In this document: positions 8,573 to 18,567 of the stretch, piece by piece
How the letters are laid out: every line of letters begins with the position of its first letter
Position numbering within the stretch: the first letter of the stretch is position 1
Origin: Algoriphagus machipongonensis
Lineage (GTDB): Bacteria; Bacteroidota; Bacteroidia; Cytophagales; Cyclobacteriaceae
Direction: 5' to 3'
Length of the DNA: 64,000 nt
Assembly (NCBI RefSeq): GCF_000166275.1
Contig: NZ_CM001023.1
Coordinates: forward strand, 2,173,001-2,237,000
Notes under the pieces: model-generated
The model's input: the letters and a program-made list of their open reading frames with translations, nothing else
Told to the model about the DNA's origin: nothing
Databases searched by the model: none
Position numbers and translations under genes: made by a program

Positions 8573-10114
8573 ATGAAAACTAGAAAAATTACTTTAGCAA
8601 TATTTCTCTCTATTGGAATATCGATGGGCTGTGAGAATAAACTTGACCTACAGCCTTTGGGAGAATTAAATTCAGAAACATTTTATAAAACATTTGAAGA
8701 TTTTGAGGCAGCATCTTTGTCTCCATATAGCACCATTCTAAACCTCTTTTATGAGCAAAATGGTAGAGGATTCTATAATGGAATAGAGTATCCATCAGAT
8801 GACAGTAGGCACGGCGGGCAGGGAATTAATAGTAATAACGATTTTAATTGGCTGCCAAATAATGGTGATTTTGGATGGATTTTCTCAGAAAGCTATAAAG
8901 GGGTGATGAGATCCAATGTGATTTTAAATTCACTTCCTTCTTCTGAGCTATCTGATGAAGATAAATCCCGATTTGAAGCTGAAGCAAAGTTTATTCGCTC
9001 TTATTTCTATTTTATCCTGGCTACTAATTGGGGATCTCCTCCATTGATTTCTGAGTTAATTACTACCATTGCAGACTCTCAAGTAGGGAATAGCCAACCT
9101 GGTGAAGTTCTTGATTTGGTAGAAGCAGATTTGACCTTTGCAAAAGAAAACCTTCCAAGTTCTTGGTCGGGAACCGATGTGGGAAGAGCAACTTCCGGTG
9201 CTGCACAGGCATTTTTAGGAAAAGTGTACTTATATCGACAAAAGTATAGTTTGGCTGCAACAGAATTAAACGCAGTAATCAATAGTGGTACCTATTCACT
9301 TCAGGATAATTTCGGAGATAATTTCAGTGAAAGTCTTGAAAATAATTCGGAATCAATCTTTGAAATTCAATTTACAAGAGGTGATTTTAACCCATGGTTA
9401 CCAACGGATCAAGGATTGGCAGGAAATGAAAATATCGGTCATGCCGGAACAGGGAGAACTATTGTATTCAGAGCCTCCTGTTTTCTGGGGAATTGTGCTC
9501 CAGGAGCCAACGGCCAAGGCTATGGAAGGATGCACGTTACTGAAGACCTTCAGAATGAGTTTGAAGAAAATGATCCAAGAATTCCTTTTACTTTCTATAG
9601 AGAAGGAGATGATTATTTCGGCACTCCATATAGTCCAACTTGGTCCATTACCGGCGCAACTCCCTCAAAATATCTTTTAGATTATGTAGCTTACGCGCAA
9701 CCAAATGCAGGATCGAATAATGAACGAGTAATTCGTTTGGCAGACGTGTATTTGATGGCTGCAGAAGCGGAATTGCTTGGAAATAACAATGTTCAACAAG
9801 CGATGGATTATGTAAATATGGTCAGAAGGAGAGCGGATCCTACTGGTGAGATTTTGCAAGAACGTTCTGGAAGTTCATCTTTAGACGAAGCAATGGAATT
9901 TATCATGCATGAAAGAAGAGTTGAGCTGGCATTTGAAGGACATAGATACGCTGACCTAGTGAGATGGCATCAAGCTGGTGTAATCAATATACCTCAAGAT
10001 GTTGATTTTGGTGACCCTGCAAATGAAAATTGGTCTGAGACCAATTTATTAAAGCCATATCCTCAGAGAGAACTTGATTTGATAAGCTCTTTGGTGCAAA
10101 ATCCAGGTTATTGA
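8573..10114 (+). CDS. SusD/RagB-type glycan-binding surface lipoprotein
   Basis: 513 residues. The lipobox ISMGC (Cys20) is followed by a SusD-like N-terminal domain (ETFYKTFEDFEAASLSPYST) and TPR-like helices (FEAEAKFIRSYFYFILATNW, GAAQAFLGKVYLYRQKYSLA). The C-terminal half has the RagB signature VIRLADVYLMAAEAELLGNN and MEFIMHERRVELAFEGHRYA-DLVRW. It lids the SusC barrel and captures glycan at the cell surface. It forms an operon with susC and is followed by a strong terminator hairpin. Confidence 0.95.
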   Translation: MKTRKITLAIFLSIGISMGCENKLDLQPLGELNSETFYKTFEDFEAASLSPYSTILNLFYEQNGRGFYNGIEYPSDDSRHGGQGINSNNDFNWLPNNGDFGWIFSESYKGVMRSNVILNSLPSSELSDEDKSRFEAEAKFIRSYFYFILATNWGSPPLISELITTIADSQVGNSQPGEVLDLVEADLTFAKENLPSSWSGTDVGRATSGAAQAFLGKVYLYRQKYSLAATELNAVINSGTYSLQDNFGDNFSESLENNSESIFEIQFTRGDFNPWLPTDQGLAGNENIGHAGTGRTIVFRASCFLGNCAPGANGQGYGRMHVTEDLQNEFEENDPRIPFTFYREGDDYFGTPYSPTWSITGATPSKYLLDYVAYAQPNAGSNNERVIRLADVYLMAAEAELLGNNNVQQAMDYVNMVRRRADPTGEILQERSGSSSLDEAMEFIMHERRVELAFEGHRYADLVRWHQAGVINIPQDVDFGDPANENWSETNLLKPYPQRELDLISSLVQNPGY

Positions 10115-10130
10115 TTAATACAACAAACTC

Positions 10131-10165
10131 AAGCAGAAGGGAAGCCAGCTTTCCTTCTGCTTTTA
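10131..10165 (+). terminator. Rho-independent terminator after susD
   Basis: AAGCAGAAGG pairs with CCTTCTGCTT; the stem extends inward to about 14 bp with one G-T wobble and a CCAG loop, followed by TTTTAAC. It separates the susCD pair from the lipoprotein/sulfatase genes, or lowers expression of the latter by partial read-through. Confidence 0.8.
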
Positions 10166-10211
10166 ACTAAAGCCATTTAGTTGATTAAACCCAAGTAATG
10201 AAATAATTGAG

Positions 10212-13200
10212 ATGATCCGACGGAATCTTTTTATTGCCCTTTTTATTTTTCTTTCCGCCTGTCAATCCTCAGATCTCCAAGTTTTTGAGCAATTAGATTC
10301 TCAATCCTCTGGAATTTCATTTTCAAACACCATTTCAATTTCTGATTCCTTGAATGCCTTAGTATATGAGTATGTGTACAATGGGGCAGGAGTAGGTATA
10401 GCAGATTTTGATAAGGATGGATTGATGGACGTGATTTTTACTGGAAATCAGGTTTCAAGTGAAGTATATCGAAATCTTGGAAACTTGAAATTTCAAAATG
10501 TCACAGAAAGTACTGGGATCAATACCTCAGGAAATTGGTGTACCGGAGTAAGCATAGTTGATATCAACCAAGATTCTTTTCCAGACATTTATATAAGTGT
10601 TGCAGGTTTTGACAAAGCTGAAATGAGAAATCTGCTTTACATAAACCAAGGTGATTTCACTTTCACAGAGGAAGGAGCAAAGTATGGGATTGATGATCCT
10701 GGATATGGCACCCAAGCTGTATTTTTTGATTATGATTTAGATGGAGACTTGGATCTATATGTCTTAAATAATGCATTAGAATCTTTCAACAGAGGAAATA
10801 TTAAACAGAAGGTTTTAGATGGTTCAGCAAAAAGTAATGATAGGCTTTACCGAAATGATGGAAACACAAATTACACAGATGTAACAAAATCGGCAGGTAT
10901 TTTAAAAGAGGGCTGGGGACTGGGAGTAACAATCTCCGATTTAAATGGGGATGGCTGGCCTGATATATATGTTTCAAATGATTTTTTATCCAATGACCTG
11001 ATGTATATCAATCAGCAGAATGGGACATTTTTGGATGAAATTAATACCCGTGTGGCACATCAGACTTTTAACGGGATGGGCAACGATGTAGCAGATTATA
11101 ACAATGACGGCTGGACTGATATAGTGGTCATGGATATGTTGCCAATGGATAATTATAGGGAGAAAATGATGCTTATGCCTGCTAGTTATAATCAGTTTCA
11201 GATGTCCCTACAACAAGGTTATCAACCACAATATGTCAGAAATACACTGCAGTTAAATCAGGGGGGTGTTTTTAGTGAAATAGGGCAACTAGCGGGTATT
11301 GCGAGAACCGATTGGAGCTGGGCTAGTTTGTTTGTAGATGTTGATTTAGATGGGAAAAAAGATCTTTTTATTACCAATGGCTATCGCAAGGATGTCACAA
11401 ACCTTGATTACATAGTTTATACTCAATCAGAATCTGCTTTCGGAACCAAAGAATCGAATAAAAGAGATATTATTTCTGAAATGGAGAGTTTAGAAGGTGT
11501 GAAACTTCATAATTTTTTATTCCAAAATCAGGGAGACCTCTCATTCAAGGATCAAAGTTTAAACTGGGGCTTAGAGGAAGAGACTTTTTCCAATGGAGCA
11601 GTCTATGTCGATCTGGATAATGATGGGGATATGGACTTAATTACTAACAATATTGACCAACCTGCCTCTGTTTTTGTTAATCAAACCATCGAGAAGTCTC
11701 CCAATAAGGCCTCGTACCTAAGAGTCAAGCTTCATGGTAAAGAAGGGAATATTGATGCAATTGGTGCTAAGGTCTGGGTTGAAAGTAAAAATGGAATTCA
11801 GTTTTTAGAGAACTCTCCAGTCCGCGGTTATAAATCATCTATTGACCCTAGGTTGTTGTTTGGTTTTACACAGACAGATTCTGTTTTCTCAATTTATGTG
11901 CAATGGCCAGATCGAAGTTTCCAGTCTGTAGATATTCAAGGACTGAATTCTGAGATAGACATCAAGTATGATCCTAACAGTCCTGATTTGCCATCATTCG
12001 TCACCCATTCGATAGATCCTTTATTTCAAAGTGCTTCTGTAGAAGGATTAAACTATGATCATCAGGAGCAGGATTTTAATGATTTCCAGAATCAAACTGC
12101 AATACCACGTAAGTACTCCCAAGATGGCCCCGTGACAGCAGCAGGAGATTTAAATGGAGATGGTCTGATGGATTTGTTTGTTGGAGGTTCGAAAGGATTC
12201 CCAGCAAGTATTTTTTATCAAAATAGGAATTCTTCATTTCAACCTATGGAATTTGAAGAATCAATTCCTTTCCATGATGCAAGCGCATTGATATTTGATG
12301 CAAATGGTGACGGAATTCCGGATTTGCTTGTGGGCAGTGGAGGCAGTCAATCTGAAATTGGAAGCTCGGAATATTGGGACAGATTGTATTTGGGTAAAGG
12401 GAATGGAGAATTTCATTTGGATAGCACTGCTATTCCTATGCACCCTAATAATACTTCCATGATCAAAGTAGGTGATATTGATTTAGATGGTGATTTAGAT
12501 TTAATTATAGGAGGAGGAGTTCTCCCTGGTTACTTTCCTCTAGCTTCAGAAACTTACTTATTGATCAATCAGTCAGGGAAATTTAGTAGGAAAGACTTGC
12601 AAATGGAGTCTTGGAGTGAAAAAATCGGAATAGTCCGAGACTTGGAATTTTCAGATTTAAACCAAGATGGTTACTTGGATTTAATTCTTGCAGAAGACTG
12701 GGGGAATGTTAGAATCTTTATTAACAACAAGGGACAGCTAAAAGAAAGCAGATTGGGTAACTCCAAATTAGTTTCTTCTGGCTGGTGGTGCAGTATTATT
12801 CCCGGAGATTTTGACCAGGATGGAGATGAGGATTTTATTATAGGGAATATGGGAGAGAACCAACTTTATAAGCCAGATAGTAACCAAGCCACAAAAATTT
12901 ATTATTACGATTTCGATAATAATGGAACAGCTGAAGCAATTACAACCTATTTTAATCAAGGAAATGAGGTAGTTAAATTACCTCGAGACCTTTTGATCAA
13001 TCAAATTCCAGTAATAAAAAAGCGATTTCCGAATTATGAAAGTTATGCCAAAGCAACTTTAACGGAAACTTTCAGAGAGGATGAACTTGCCCAAGCTCTT
13101 CAAAAGGAGGTGTTGACAGCCAAATCAATTTATCTTGAAAATTTGGGAGACTTAAATTTTAAATCCCACCCACTACCTGTTGAGGCTCAATTTTCTCCTA

Positions 13201-13511
13201 TTTTAGACGGAGAAGTCATTGATGTAAACCAAGATGGCTTTTTAGATCTGGTCTACGTGGGAAATGATTATGGAATGGAAGTTCAATCAGGAAGACAGGA
13301 TGCATCCTTAGGTGGCGTTTTGATTTTTAATCCAGAAACTGGCTTCAAAAACATACCCAACTATCAAAGTGGATTTCTGGTAAATGGCGACGCCAAAAGC
13401 ATAGAAAAAATTAAACTTGCTTCCGGCAGTGAGATCCTCTTTAGTTCAGTAAACAGGGGTAAAGCGCAGATATTTAGTAAATCCAACAAACCTGTAATAA
13501 ACAATCAATAG
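10212..13511 (+). CDS. Large surface lipoprotein with FG-GAP/VCBS propellers and ASPIC/UnbV domain
   Basis: 1099 residues. Lipobox LSAC (Cys17). Two FG-GAP/VCBS beta-propeller regions with many Asp-rich calcium loops (for example DFDKDGLMDVIF, DYDLDGDLDLYVL, DLNGDGWPDIYV, DLDNDGDMDLI, DIDLDGDLDLIIGG, DFDQDGDEDFIIG) flank an ASPIC/UnbV module at about residues 510-590 (YLRVKLHGKEGNIDAIGAKV, then SPVRGYKSSIDPRLLFGF and YVQWPDRS). Proteins of this layout frequently follow SusCD pairs in Bacteroidota and are presumed to bind glycan or protein partners at the surface; no enzymatic activity is established for them. Only 2 bp separate its stop from the sulfatase start, implying co-translation and perhaps a shared complex. 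Confidence 0.88.
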   Translation: MIRRNLFIALFIFLSACQSSDLQVFEQLDSQSSGISFSNTISISDSLNALVYEYVYNGAGVGIADFDKDGLMDVIFTGNQVSSEVYRNLGNLKFQNVTESTGINTSGNWCTGVSIVDINQDSFPDIYISVAGFDKAEMRNLLYINQGDFTFTEEGAKYGIDDPGYGTQAVFFDYDLDGDLDLYVLNNALESFNRGNIKQKVLDGSAKSNDRLYRNDGNTNYTDVTKSAGILKEGWGLGVTISDLNGDGWPDIYVSNDFLSNDLMYINQQNGTFLDEINTRVAHQTFNGMGNDVADYNNDGWTDIVVMDMLPMDNYREKMMLMPASYNQFQMSLQQGYQPQYVRNTLQLNQGGVFSEIGQLAGIARTDWSWASLFVDVDLDGKKDLFITNGYRKDVTNLDYIVYTQSESAFGTKESNKRDIISEMESLEGVKLHNFLFQNQGDLSFKDQSLNWGLEEETFSNGAVYVDLDNDGDMDLITNNIDQPASVFVNQTIEKSPNKASYLRVKLHGKEGNIDAIGAKVWVESKNGIQFLENSPVRGYKSSIDPRLLFGFTQTDSVFSIYVQWPDRSFQSVDIQGLNSEIDIKYDPNSPDLPSFVTHSIDPLFQSASVEGLNYDHQEQDFNDFQNQTAIPRKYSQDGPVTAAGDLNGDGLMDLFVGGSKGFPASIFYQNRNSSFQPMEFEESIPFHDASALIFDANGDGIPDLLVGSGGSQSEIGSSEYWDRLYLGKGNGEFHLDSTAIPMHPNNTSMIKVGDIDLDGDLDLIIGGGVLPGYFPLASETYLLINQSGKFSRKDLQMESWSEKIGIVRDLEFSDLNQDGYLDLILAEDWGNVRIFINNKGQLKESRLGNSKLVSSGWWCSIIPGDFDQDGDEDFIIGNMGENQLYKPDSNQATKIYYYDFDNNGTAEAITTYFNQGNEVVKLPRDLLINQIPVIKKRFPNYESYAKATLTETFREDELAQALQKEVLTAKSIYLENLGDLNFKSHPLPVEAQFSPILDGEVIDVNQDGFLDLVYVGNDYGMEVQSGRQDASLGGVLIFNPETGFKNIPNYQSGFLVNGDAKSIEKIKLASGSEILFSSVNRGKAQIFSKSNKPVINNQ

Positions 13512-13513
13512 GA

Positions 13514-15463
13514 ATGGCATTTTTAGGAACACCATATATAAAAGGTCAAGGATGTATAAAGGTTCTTTTTACTTGTCTTCTTGTTTATTCTGCAAGTCTG
13601 GGATTTGTATCTGCCCAAACAAAAGACTTGAAGCCCAATATCATCTGGCTAATAGCCGAGGATATAAGTCCAGCTTTAGGGGCTTATGGAGACCCTTTAG
13701 CATATACTCCCAATATTGACAAATTAGCCTCCCTTGGTGTCGTTTATACGAATGCCTGGACAGTTGCTCCAATTTGTGCTCCCTCAAGGTCCAGTTTGAT
13801 AACGGGGATTTATCCCACTTCACTAGGTACACAGCACTTAAGGTCAGAAATTGAATTTCCTTCTAAACTCAATACCCTTCCAGAACTCCTGAAAGCAGAA
13901 GGTTATTTTGTTACTAACAGAGATAAAACAGACTATAATTTTTCAGCAGAGGGAATTTATGATTATTGGTCTTCCCAAATCACCCCTTGGAGAAATAGAA
14001 CTTCAAACGAGCCGTTTTTCAGTTTTATCAATATTGGGCCATCCCATGAAGGATCTGTAAACAATCCAGAAAATTATAAAAGGTTTACTCAAGATTTAGA
14101 CCCTTCCTTAATTCATGATCCCAATGATGTACCACTCCCTCCATATTATCCCGATAGTAAAGAAACCAGAGAAGTTTGGGCTCATTATTATGATATACTG
14201 ACGGTTTTGGATAGAAATATAGGGGAGGTGTTGGATTCCCTAAAAAAGGATGGTTTGATGGAGGAAACCATAATCTTTTTTATTGCGGATCATGGTTTTG
14301 GTATGCCACGATACAAAAGATGGTTAAACAAAACCGGAATGCATGTACCATTCATTCTGTCTGTTCCAGAAAAATTTCAAGATTGGGCGGGTTTGGATAG
14401 CTTAATAGGAAAAAAGGATGAATTGGTAAGTTTCATTGATTTGGCACCTACAGTTCTCTCCCTGGCCGGAGCAGAAATTCCAGCCTATTTTGAGGGCTCT
14501 CCCTTTTTAGGTCCGCAAGCAATTGGTAAAAGCCAAAGAGAATTTGCTTTTGGAGCTAGAGATAGGGCCGATGATATGGTAGAAATGTCTCGATCTGTAA
14601 CAGATGGGGATTATATCTATATCAGACACTTTATGCCCCATCTGCCATATATTCAGGAAGGGTTTATTTTTTCCGATGTGAAAGTGGCTTTCAAAGCACT
14701 GAGAGATCTTGAGAAAGCCGGTAAAACCAATGCCGAACAGCAGAAGTTATGGGAACCTAAACCTATTGAGGAATTATATGATTTAAGAAGTGATCCCTTT
14801 GAAACAAAGAACCTGGCCAATTCCCCAGAATATGATCAAATTAAAGCAAAGCTTCAAGCAAGACTTCACACCTGGATATTGGAATCCCGTGATTTAGGGC
14901 TTTTGGCAGAAGCTGAATATATGACTAGAAGTAGCAGCTCAACTCCTTATGAATATGGAAAAAGTCAAGATTATGCTGTTGAAAAGATTCTCTTGGAAGC
15001 CGAAAAAGTAGGGGTTGCGACTGAAGAGGAGCTCATTTCGGGGTTAGAAGATCAAGAGAGCGGGGTACGATATTGGGCGGTCATGGGAATTAGACAATTG
15101 GAAAGTATCAATGAGGAAACTGCAGTTCTTTTGGAGAAACTTTTAAGGGATGAGTCGGCCTCTGTACAAATTGTTGCAGCTGAGACCTTATCACATTTTG
15201 GATATCAGGAAGGAGTTGTAGAAGTGTTGGAAAAATGGGTTCAGGATGATAGGCCTTGGTTAGCGTTGATGGCTGCAAGGAACTTGTTATTAATTGGTCC
15301 ATATGCCCGTCCTGCTATCCCAGTAATGTATCAGGTGCTTGATAAAAATTTAAGTCAACCTGGTTCTCAAAGAAAGTATAAGGATGCCAATTTCGCCTCT
15401 TTTACAAGCTGGGCTTTGGAATGGGCGCTTCAGGAGTTAGGGGAACCAATTCAAGTGAATTGA
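13514..15463 (+). CDS. Secreted S1-family sulfatase with C-terminal HEAT-like repeats
   Basis: 649 residues. A signal peptide ends near VSAQ (about residue 35). The alkaline-phosphatase-like sulfatase core starts at NIIWLIAEDISPALGAYGDP, with metal-binding acidic residues near position 50. The formylglycine motif CAPSR is at residues 88-92, and FFIADHGFG is a later metal-site motif. After the core (about 485), residues 510-640 form helical repeats resembling HEAT/armadillo units (ESGVRYWAVMGIRQLES, ESASVQIVAAETLSHFG, RPWLALMAARNLLLIG). It removes sulfate esters from a glycan after conversion of Cys88 by a sulfatase-maturing enzyme, which is not encoded in this window. The repeat tail may mediate protein docking. 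It is coupled to the upstream lipoprotein gene (2-bp gap). Confidence 0.92.
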   Translation: MAFLGTPYIKGQGCIKVLFTCLLVYSASLGFVSAQTKDLKPNIIWLIAEDISPALGAYGDPLAYTPNIDKLASLGVVYTNAWTVAPICAPSRSSLITGIYPTSLGTQHLRSEIEFPSKLNTLPELLKAEGYFVTNRDKTDYNFSAEGIYDYWSSQITPWRNRTSNEPFFSFINIGPSHEGSVNNPENYKRFTQDLDPSLIHDPNDVPLPPYYPDSKETREVWAHYYDILTVLDRNIGEVLDSLKKDGLMEETIIFFIADHGFGMPRYKRWLNKTGMHVPFILSVPEKFQDWAGLDSLIGKKDELVSFIDLAPTVLSLAGAEIPAYFEGSPFLGPQAIGKSQREFAFGARDRADDMVEMSRSVTDGDYIYIRHFMPHLPYIQEGFIFSDVKVAFKALRDLEKAGKTNAEQQKLWEPKPIEELYDLRSDPFETKNLANSPEYDQIKAKLQARLHTWILESRDLGLLAEAEYMTRSSSSTPYEYGKSQDYAVEKILLEAEKVGVATEEELISGLEDQESGVRYWAVMGIRQLESINEETAVLLEKLLRDESASVQIVAAETLSHFGYQEGVVEVLEKWVQDDRPWLALMAARNLLLIGPYARPAIPVMYQVLDKNLSQPGSQRKYKDANFASFTSWALEWALQELGEPIQVN

Positions 15464-15552
15464 CATGTTGAATTTTAGTTTTTCTGAATAAACCAATTAA
15501 CACACGCTATGGAATCGGATTATTAGTCCTTCCAAATCAGATAAAACCCATA

Positions 15553-17910
15553 ATGATGAAAAAATATTTAATCATACTTCTGCTGTTATTGAGTCCACTT
15601 TTGGTTCAGGCTCAAACCAAAAAAAATGCTCCGTGGATTTCTTATCCTTCTGCAAATGTGACGGATTACGGGGTTTATCATTTTAGAAAAACATTTGACT
15701 TAAAAGAGATTCCTGAAAATCTGCTTGTCCACGTTTCTGCGGATAATAGGTATAACCTATTCGTCAACGGACAACGGGTGTCATATGGACCTGCAAAAGG
15801 AGATTTCAAGACTTACAATTATGATGTTTTGGATATAGCCCCTTATTTAACTAGTGGGGATAATGTAATTGCTGCACTAGTTTACAATGGGGGAAAAGAT
15901 AAACCTTTGGCATTTTTCTCCGCTCAAACTGCTTTTATGCTAGATGTGGAAGAAGAAGATTTTGACTTTTTGAGGACAAATGGAAGTTGGAAAGTATTTG
16001 AAAATCCTGCCTATTCCGTCATTTCTTATCAAGAAATGCTATTTGATGAACGATGGTTTTATGGGTTTTATGCTTGTGGAGGTGGAGACCAAGTCGATGG
16101 AAACAAATACCCTTGGGGATGGGAAGAATTACAGTTCGATGAAAGTTGCTGGCTCAATGCTGAACCCCTACATTTTGATGGAAATGCTCCCTGGAATCTA
16201 GTCCCAAGAAAGATTCCTTTTATGGCATCCCATTCGGTTTATCCTCAAAGAATCAAGGAAATAACCGGTTTTGATGAAAAATCAGGCGCTTGGAATGGTC
16301 GAAGTAAAATTACCATTCCTTCCAATACTGAGGCTACTGTTTTGATTGATTTTGAAGTTTTGACCATGGGATATCCTGAGCTTACTACTTCAGGAGGAGA
16401 AAACAGCTCCATTAAAATTAAATATGCGGAGGCGCTATACGAGGAGGTAAACCTCAAAGCACATAGGGATTCGGTGGCTAATTTGACCATGTATGGTGTT
16501 TGGGATATTTTCCAGACAGATGGAAAAGCATCCAGAACGTTTAGACCTTTATGGAAAAGGACTTTTCGGTACGTCAAATTGGAAATAGAAACTCAAGATA
16601 CACCCCTTGAAATTTTATCATTTATAAATGAATATTCTGGTTATCCTTACCCAGATATGGCAACATTTGTAAGCGATGATTCAAAACTAAATGAGGTTTT
16701 TACGATCAGTCAGCGAACATTACAAATGTGTTCAGGGGAAACATACTACGATACACCCTATTACGAGCAATTAAGTTATGGTGGTGATAATAGACCCATT
16801 GCAAATATCTCTACCTATAATTCAACAGATGATCGACTCTTAAGAGAGGTACTTCGACTATACACGCAATCTGAGAATAATGAAACGGGGCTTTTTAAGT
16901 CTGCCTACCCCTCACGATTTGATTTTGATCAAGGCACTTGGTCAATGGCCTGGATTCAAACTTTGTTGGATTATTATGAAATGCGAGGGGATATGGATTT
17001 TATACTTCCTTTTGTTCCCAATATGGAGAAAATTCTAGGGTTTTATGAAAGGCATCTCGATGAAGAAACAGGGCTTATTGGAACTGTTAGAAACAAGAAT
17101 TTCATTGACTGGAGTATCACAAAAGGCTCAATACCTAGAGCGAATGATCAAATGGAAATGGTCCAGTCCACCATGCTTACTATGTATTACGTCCATACCC
17201 TAGATTGTGCGGTGAAACTTTATAATTATATGGGTGATGGAGAAAAATCTAAGCAATGGGCCAGAATTTCGGAAGAAATCAAATCTGCTGTTCGGGAAAA
17301 CAGCTGGGATGAAGAAAAAGGACTTTTTAGTGACTACCCCAACAGCCAGGTTTTTTCTCAGCATACCAATATTTTGGCAATACTTTCTGATGTAGTTCCA
17401 GAAAATGAACAAAAAGACTTATTAAAAAGAGTGTTATCCTTCAAGGATTTTGATGAAATGGCAAGTTCATATTTTTCATTCTTTTTATTTAAGGCTATGC
17501 AGAAAACTGACCAAGAGGAATTGTACCTGGAAAACCTGGATTTCTGGTATGATTTCTTGGACAGGGGCTTGACAACCTGTGGTGAAACGGGCTTTCCTTC
17601 TCATGATAGATCGGATAGTCATGCTTGGAGTGCTCATCCAGCTTATTATTTATTAAACTCAGTGGCAGGGATTAAATCAGCTGAAGTAGGGTTTAAATCA
17701 GTTTTGATTTCACCTCATTTGGGTTCCCTGACAGATTTAAAAGCTTCTATGCCGCATCCCAATGGTGCTATTTCAATAGAATACCAGGTGATTGGTAAAG
17801 AGCTTGTCGCACAAATTGAATTGCCCGAAGGATTACTTGGAATTTGGGAATTTAATGAGGAAGAAATTGCTTTGAAACCAGGTGTAAACCGAATTAGACA
17901 AAAGTTATAA
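15553..17910 (+). CDS. Secreted alpha-L-rhamnosidase-like glycoside hydrolase (GH78 type)
   Basis: 785 residues with a signal peptide ending at VQAQ. The N-terminal beta-sandwich (FRKTFDLKEIPENLLVHVSA, RYNLFVNGQRVSYGPAKGDF) resembles the carbohydrate-binding domain of bacterial rhamnosidases. An (alpha/alpha)6 barrel follows with the GH78-like stretch DTPYYEQLSYGGDNRPIA near residues 398-415. The typical C-terminal HAWSAHPAYYLLNSVAGIKS precedes a final sandwich domain. GH78 enzymes release alpha-L-rhamnose using acidic residues in the barrel. It follows the sulfatase gene by 89 bp on the same strand. The GH78 assignment comes from motif memory; a related (alpha/alpha)6 clade is the main alternative. 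Confidence 0.78.
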   Translation: MMKKYLIILLLLLSPLLVQAQTKKNAPWISYPSANVTDYGVYHFRKTFDLKEIPENLLVHVSADNRYNLFVNGQRVSYGPAKGDFKTYNYDVLDIAPYLTSGDNVIAALVYNGGKDKPLAFFSAQTAFMLDVEEEDFDFLRTNGSWKVFENPAYSVISYQEMLFDERWFYGFYACGGGDQVDGNKYPWGWEELQFDESCWLNAEPLHFDGNAPWNLVPRKIPFMASHSVYPQRIKEITGFDEKSGAWNGRSKITIPSNTEATVLIDFEVLTMGYPELTTSGGENSSIKIKYAEALYEEVNLKAHRDSVANLTMYGVWDIFQTDGKASRTFRPLWKRTFRYVKLEIETQDTPLEILSFINEYSGYPYPDMATFVSDDSKLNEVFTISQRTLQMCSGETYYDTPYYEQLSYGGDNRPIANISTYNSTDDRLLREVLRLYTQSENNETGLFKSAYPSRFDFDQGTWSMAWIQTLLDYYEMRGDMDFILPFVPNMEKILGFYERHLDEETGLIGTVRNKNFIDWSITKGSIPRANDQMEMVQSTMLTMYYVHTLDCAVKLYNYMGDGEKSKQWARISEEIKSAVRENSWDEEKGLFSDYPNSQVFSQHTNILAILSDVVPENEQKDLLKRVLSFKDFDEMASSYFSFFLFKAMQKTDQEELYLENLDFWYDFLDRGLTTCGETGFPSHDRSDSHAWSAHPAYYLLNSVAGIKSAEVGFKSVLISPHLGSLTDLKASMPHPNGAISIEYQVIGKELVAQIELPEGLLGIWEFNEEEIALKPGVNRIRQKL

Positions 17911-18087
17911 AAGAACGAGATTAAAGGATTTCTTTTGGAATCTTATGTCTCTTAGAAATTCAGACAGGTATAAATATTTGACTCCGTTAGCTTCTGTTCA
18001 ATAAACTATCCTTGTCCTGCTTCTCCAGATGCCGGATTATCATACTTTGCCGCTTTTCCAAAAGCTGTACAAACCATCGTTCATCTA

Positions 18088-18520
18088 CATCTTGCTGGCG
18101 TAACTTTCCTTTCTCTGAATGACGATCCCGGGCCAGCGCTGGGGAATACTATGACTTTTTACCCAGGGTTTCGTCGTTCCTCCTTACCCTGGGCTATAAA
18201 TCTTTGACCCCTATGGGGTCTTTCCAAAACACGCCACTTGGATTGCGGGTTGGGCTGTCGCAGCCGCGGGGCTGGCTGTTGGCTTTGTGCGGAAGAAGCT
18301 TTGCTGCGACGAAGGCTTTTGGGTACTTTTGCCTGCCTGCGGTAGGCAGGGCCTTCAAAAGCACCAAGAAGATATTATTGTTTCCATCTTGCTGGCGTAA
18401 TGTTTACGTCTCTGAATGACGATCCCGGGCCAGCGCTGGGGGACCACGCTTTTTCTTTTTCCCAGGGTTAACCCGCGATAGCTATCGGGGCCTGGGCTAA
18501 AAATATCTGACCCTGATGGG
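18088..18520. repeat. Two diverged copies of a palindrome-rich intergenic module
   Basis: The module starts CTTGCTGGCGTAA at 18091 and again at 18388. Both are followed by an identical 31-base core that includes GACGATCCCGGGCCAGCGCT (18113-18144 and 18410-18441). Each then has CCCAGGGTT, CCTGGGCTA (18188 and 18491) and TGACCC..ATGGG.TCTTT. The CCCAGGG and CCTGGGC parts can base-pair within each copy. The copies differ in the middle, so this is an old duplication or two insertions of the same repeat family. Confidence 0.7.
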
Positions 18521-18567
18521 ATCTTTTAATTTCATCATTCTTCAAATACTAAATCCCCCTAACCCCT

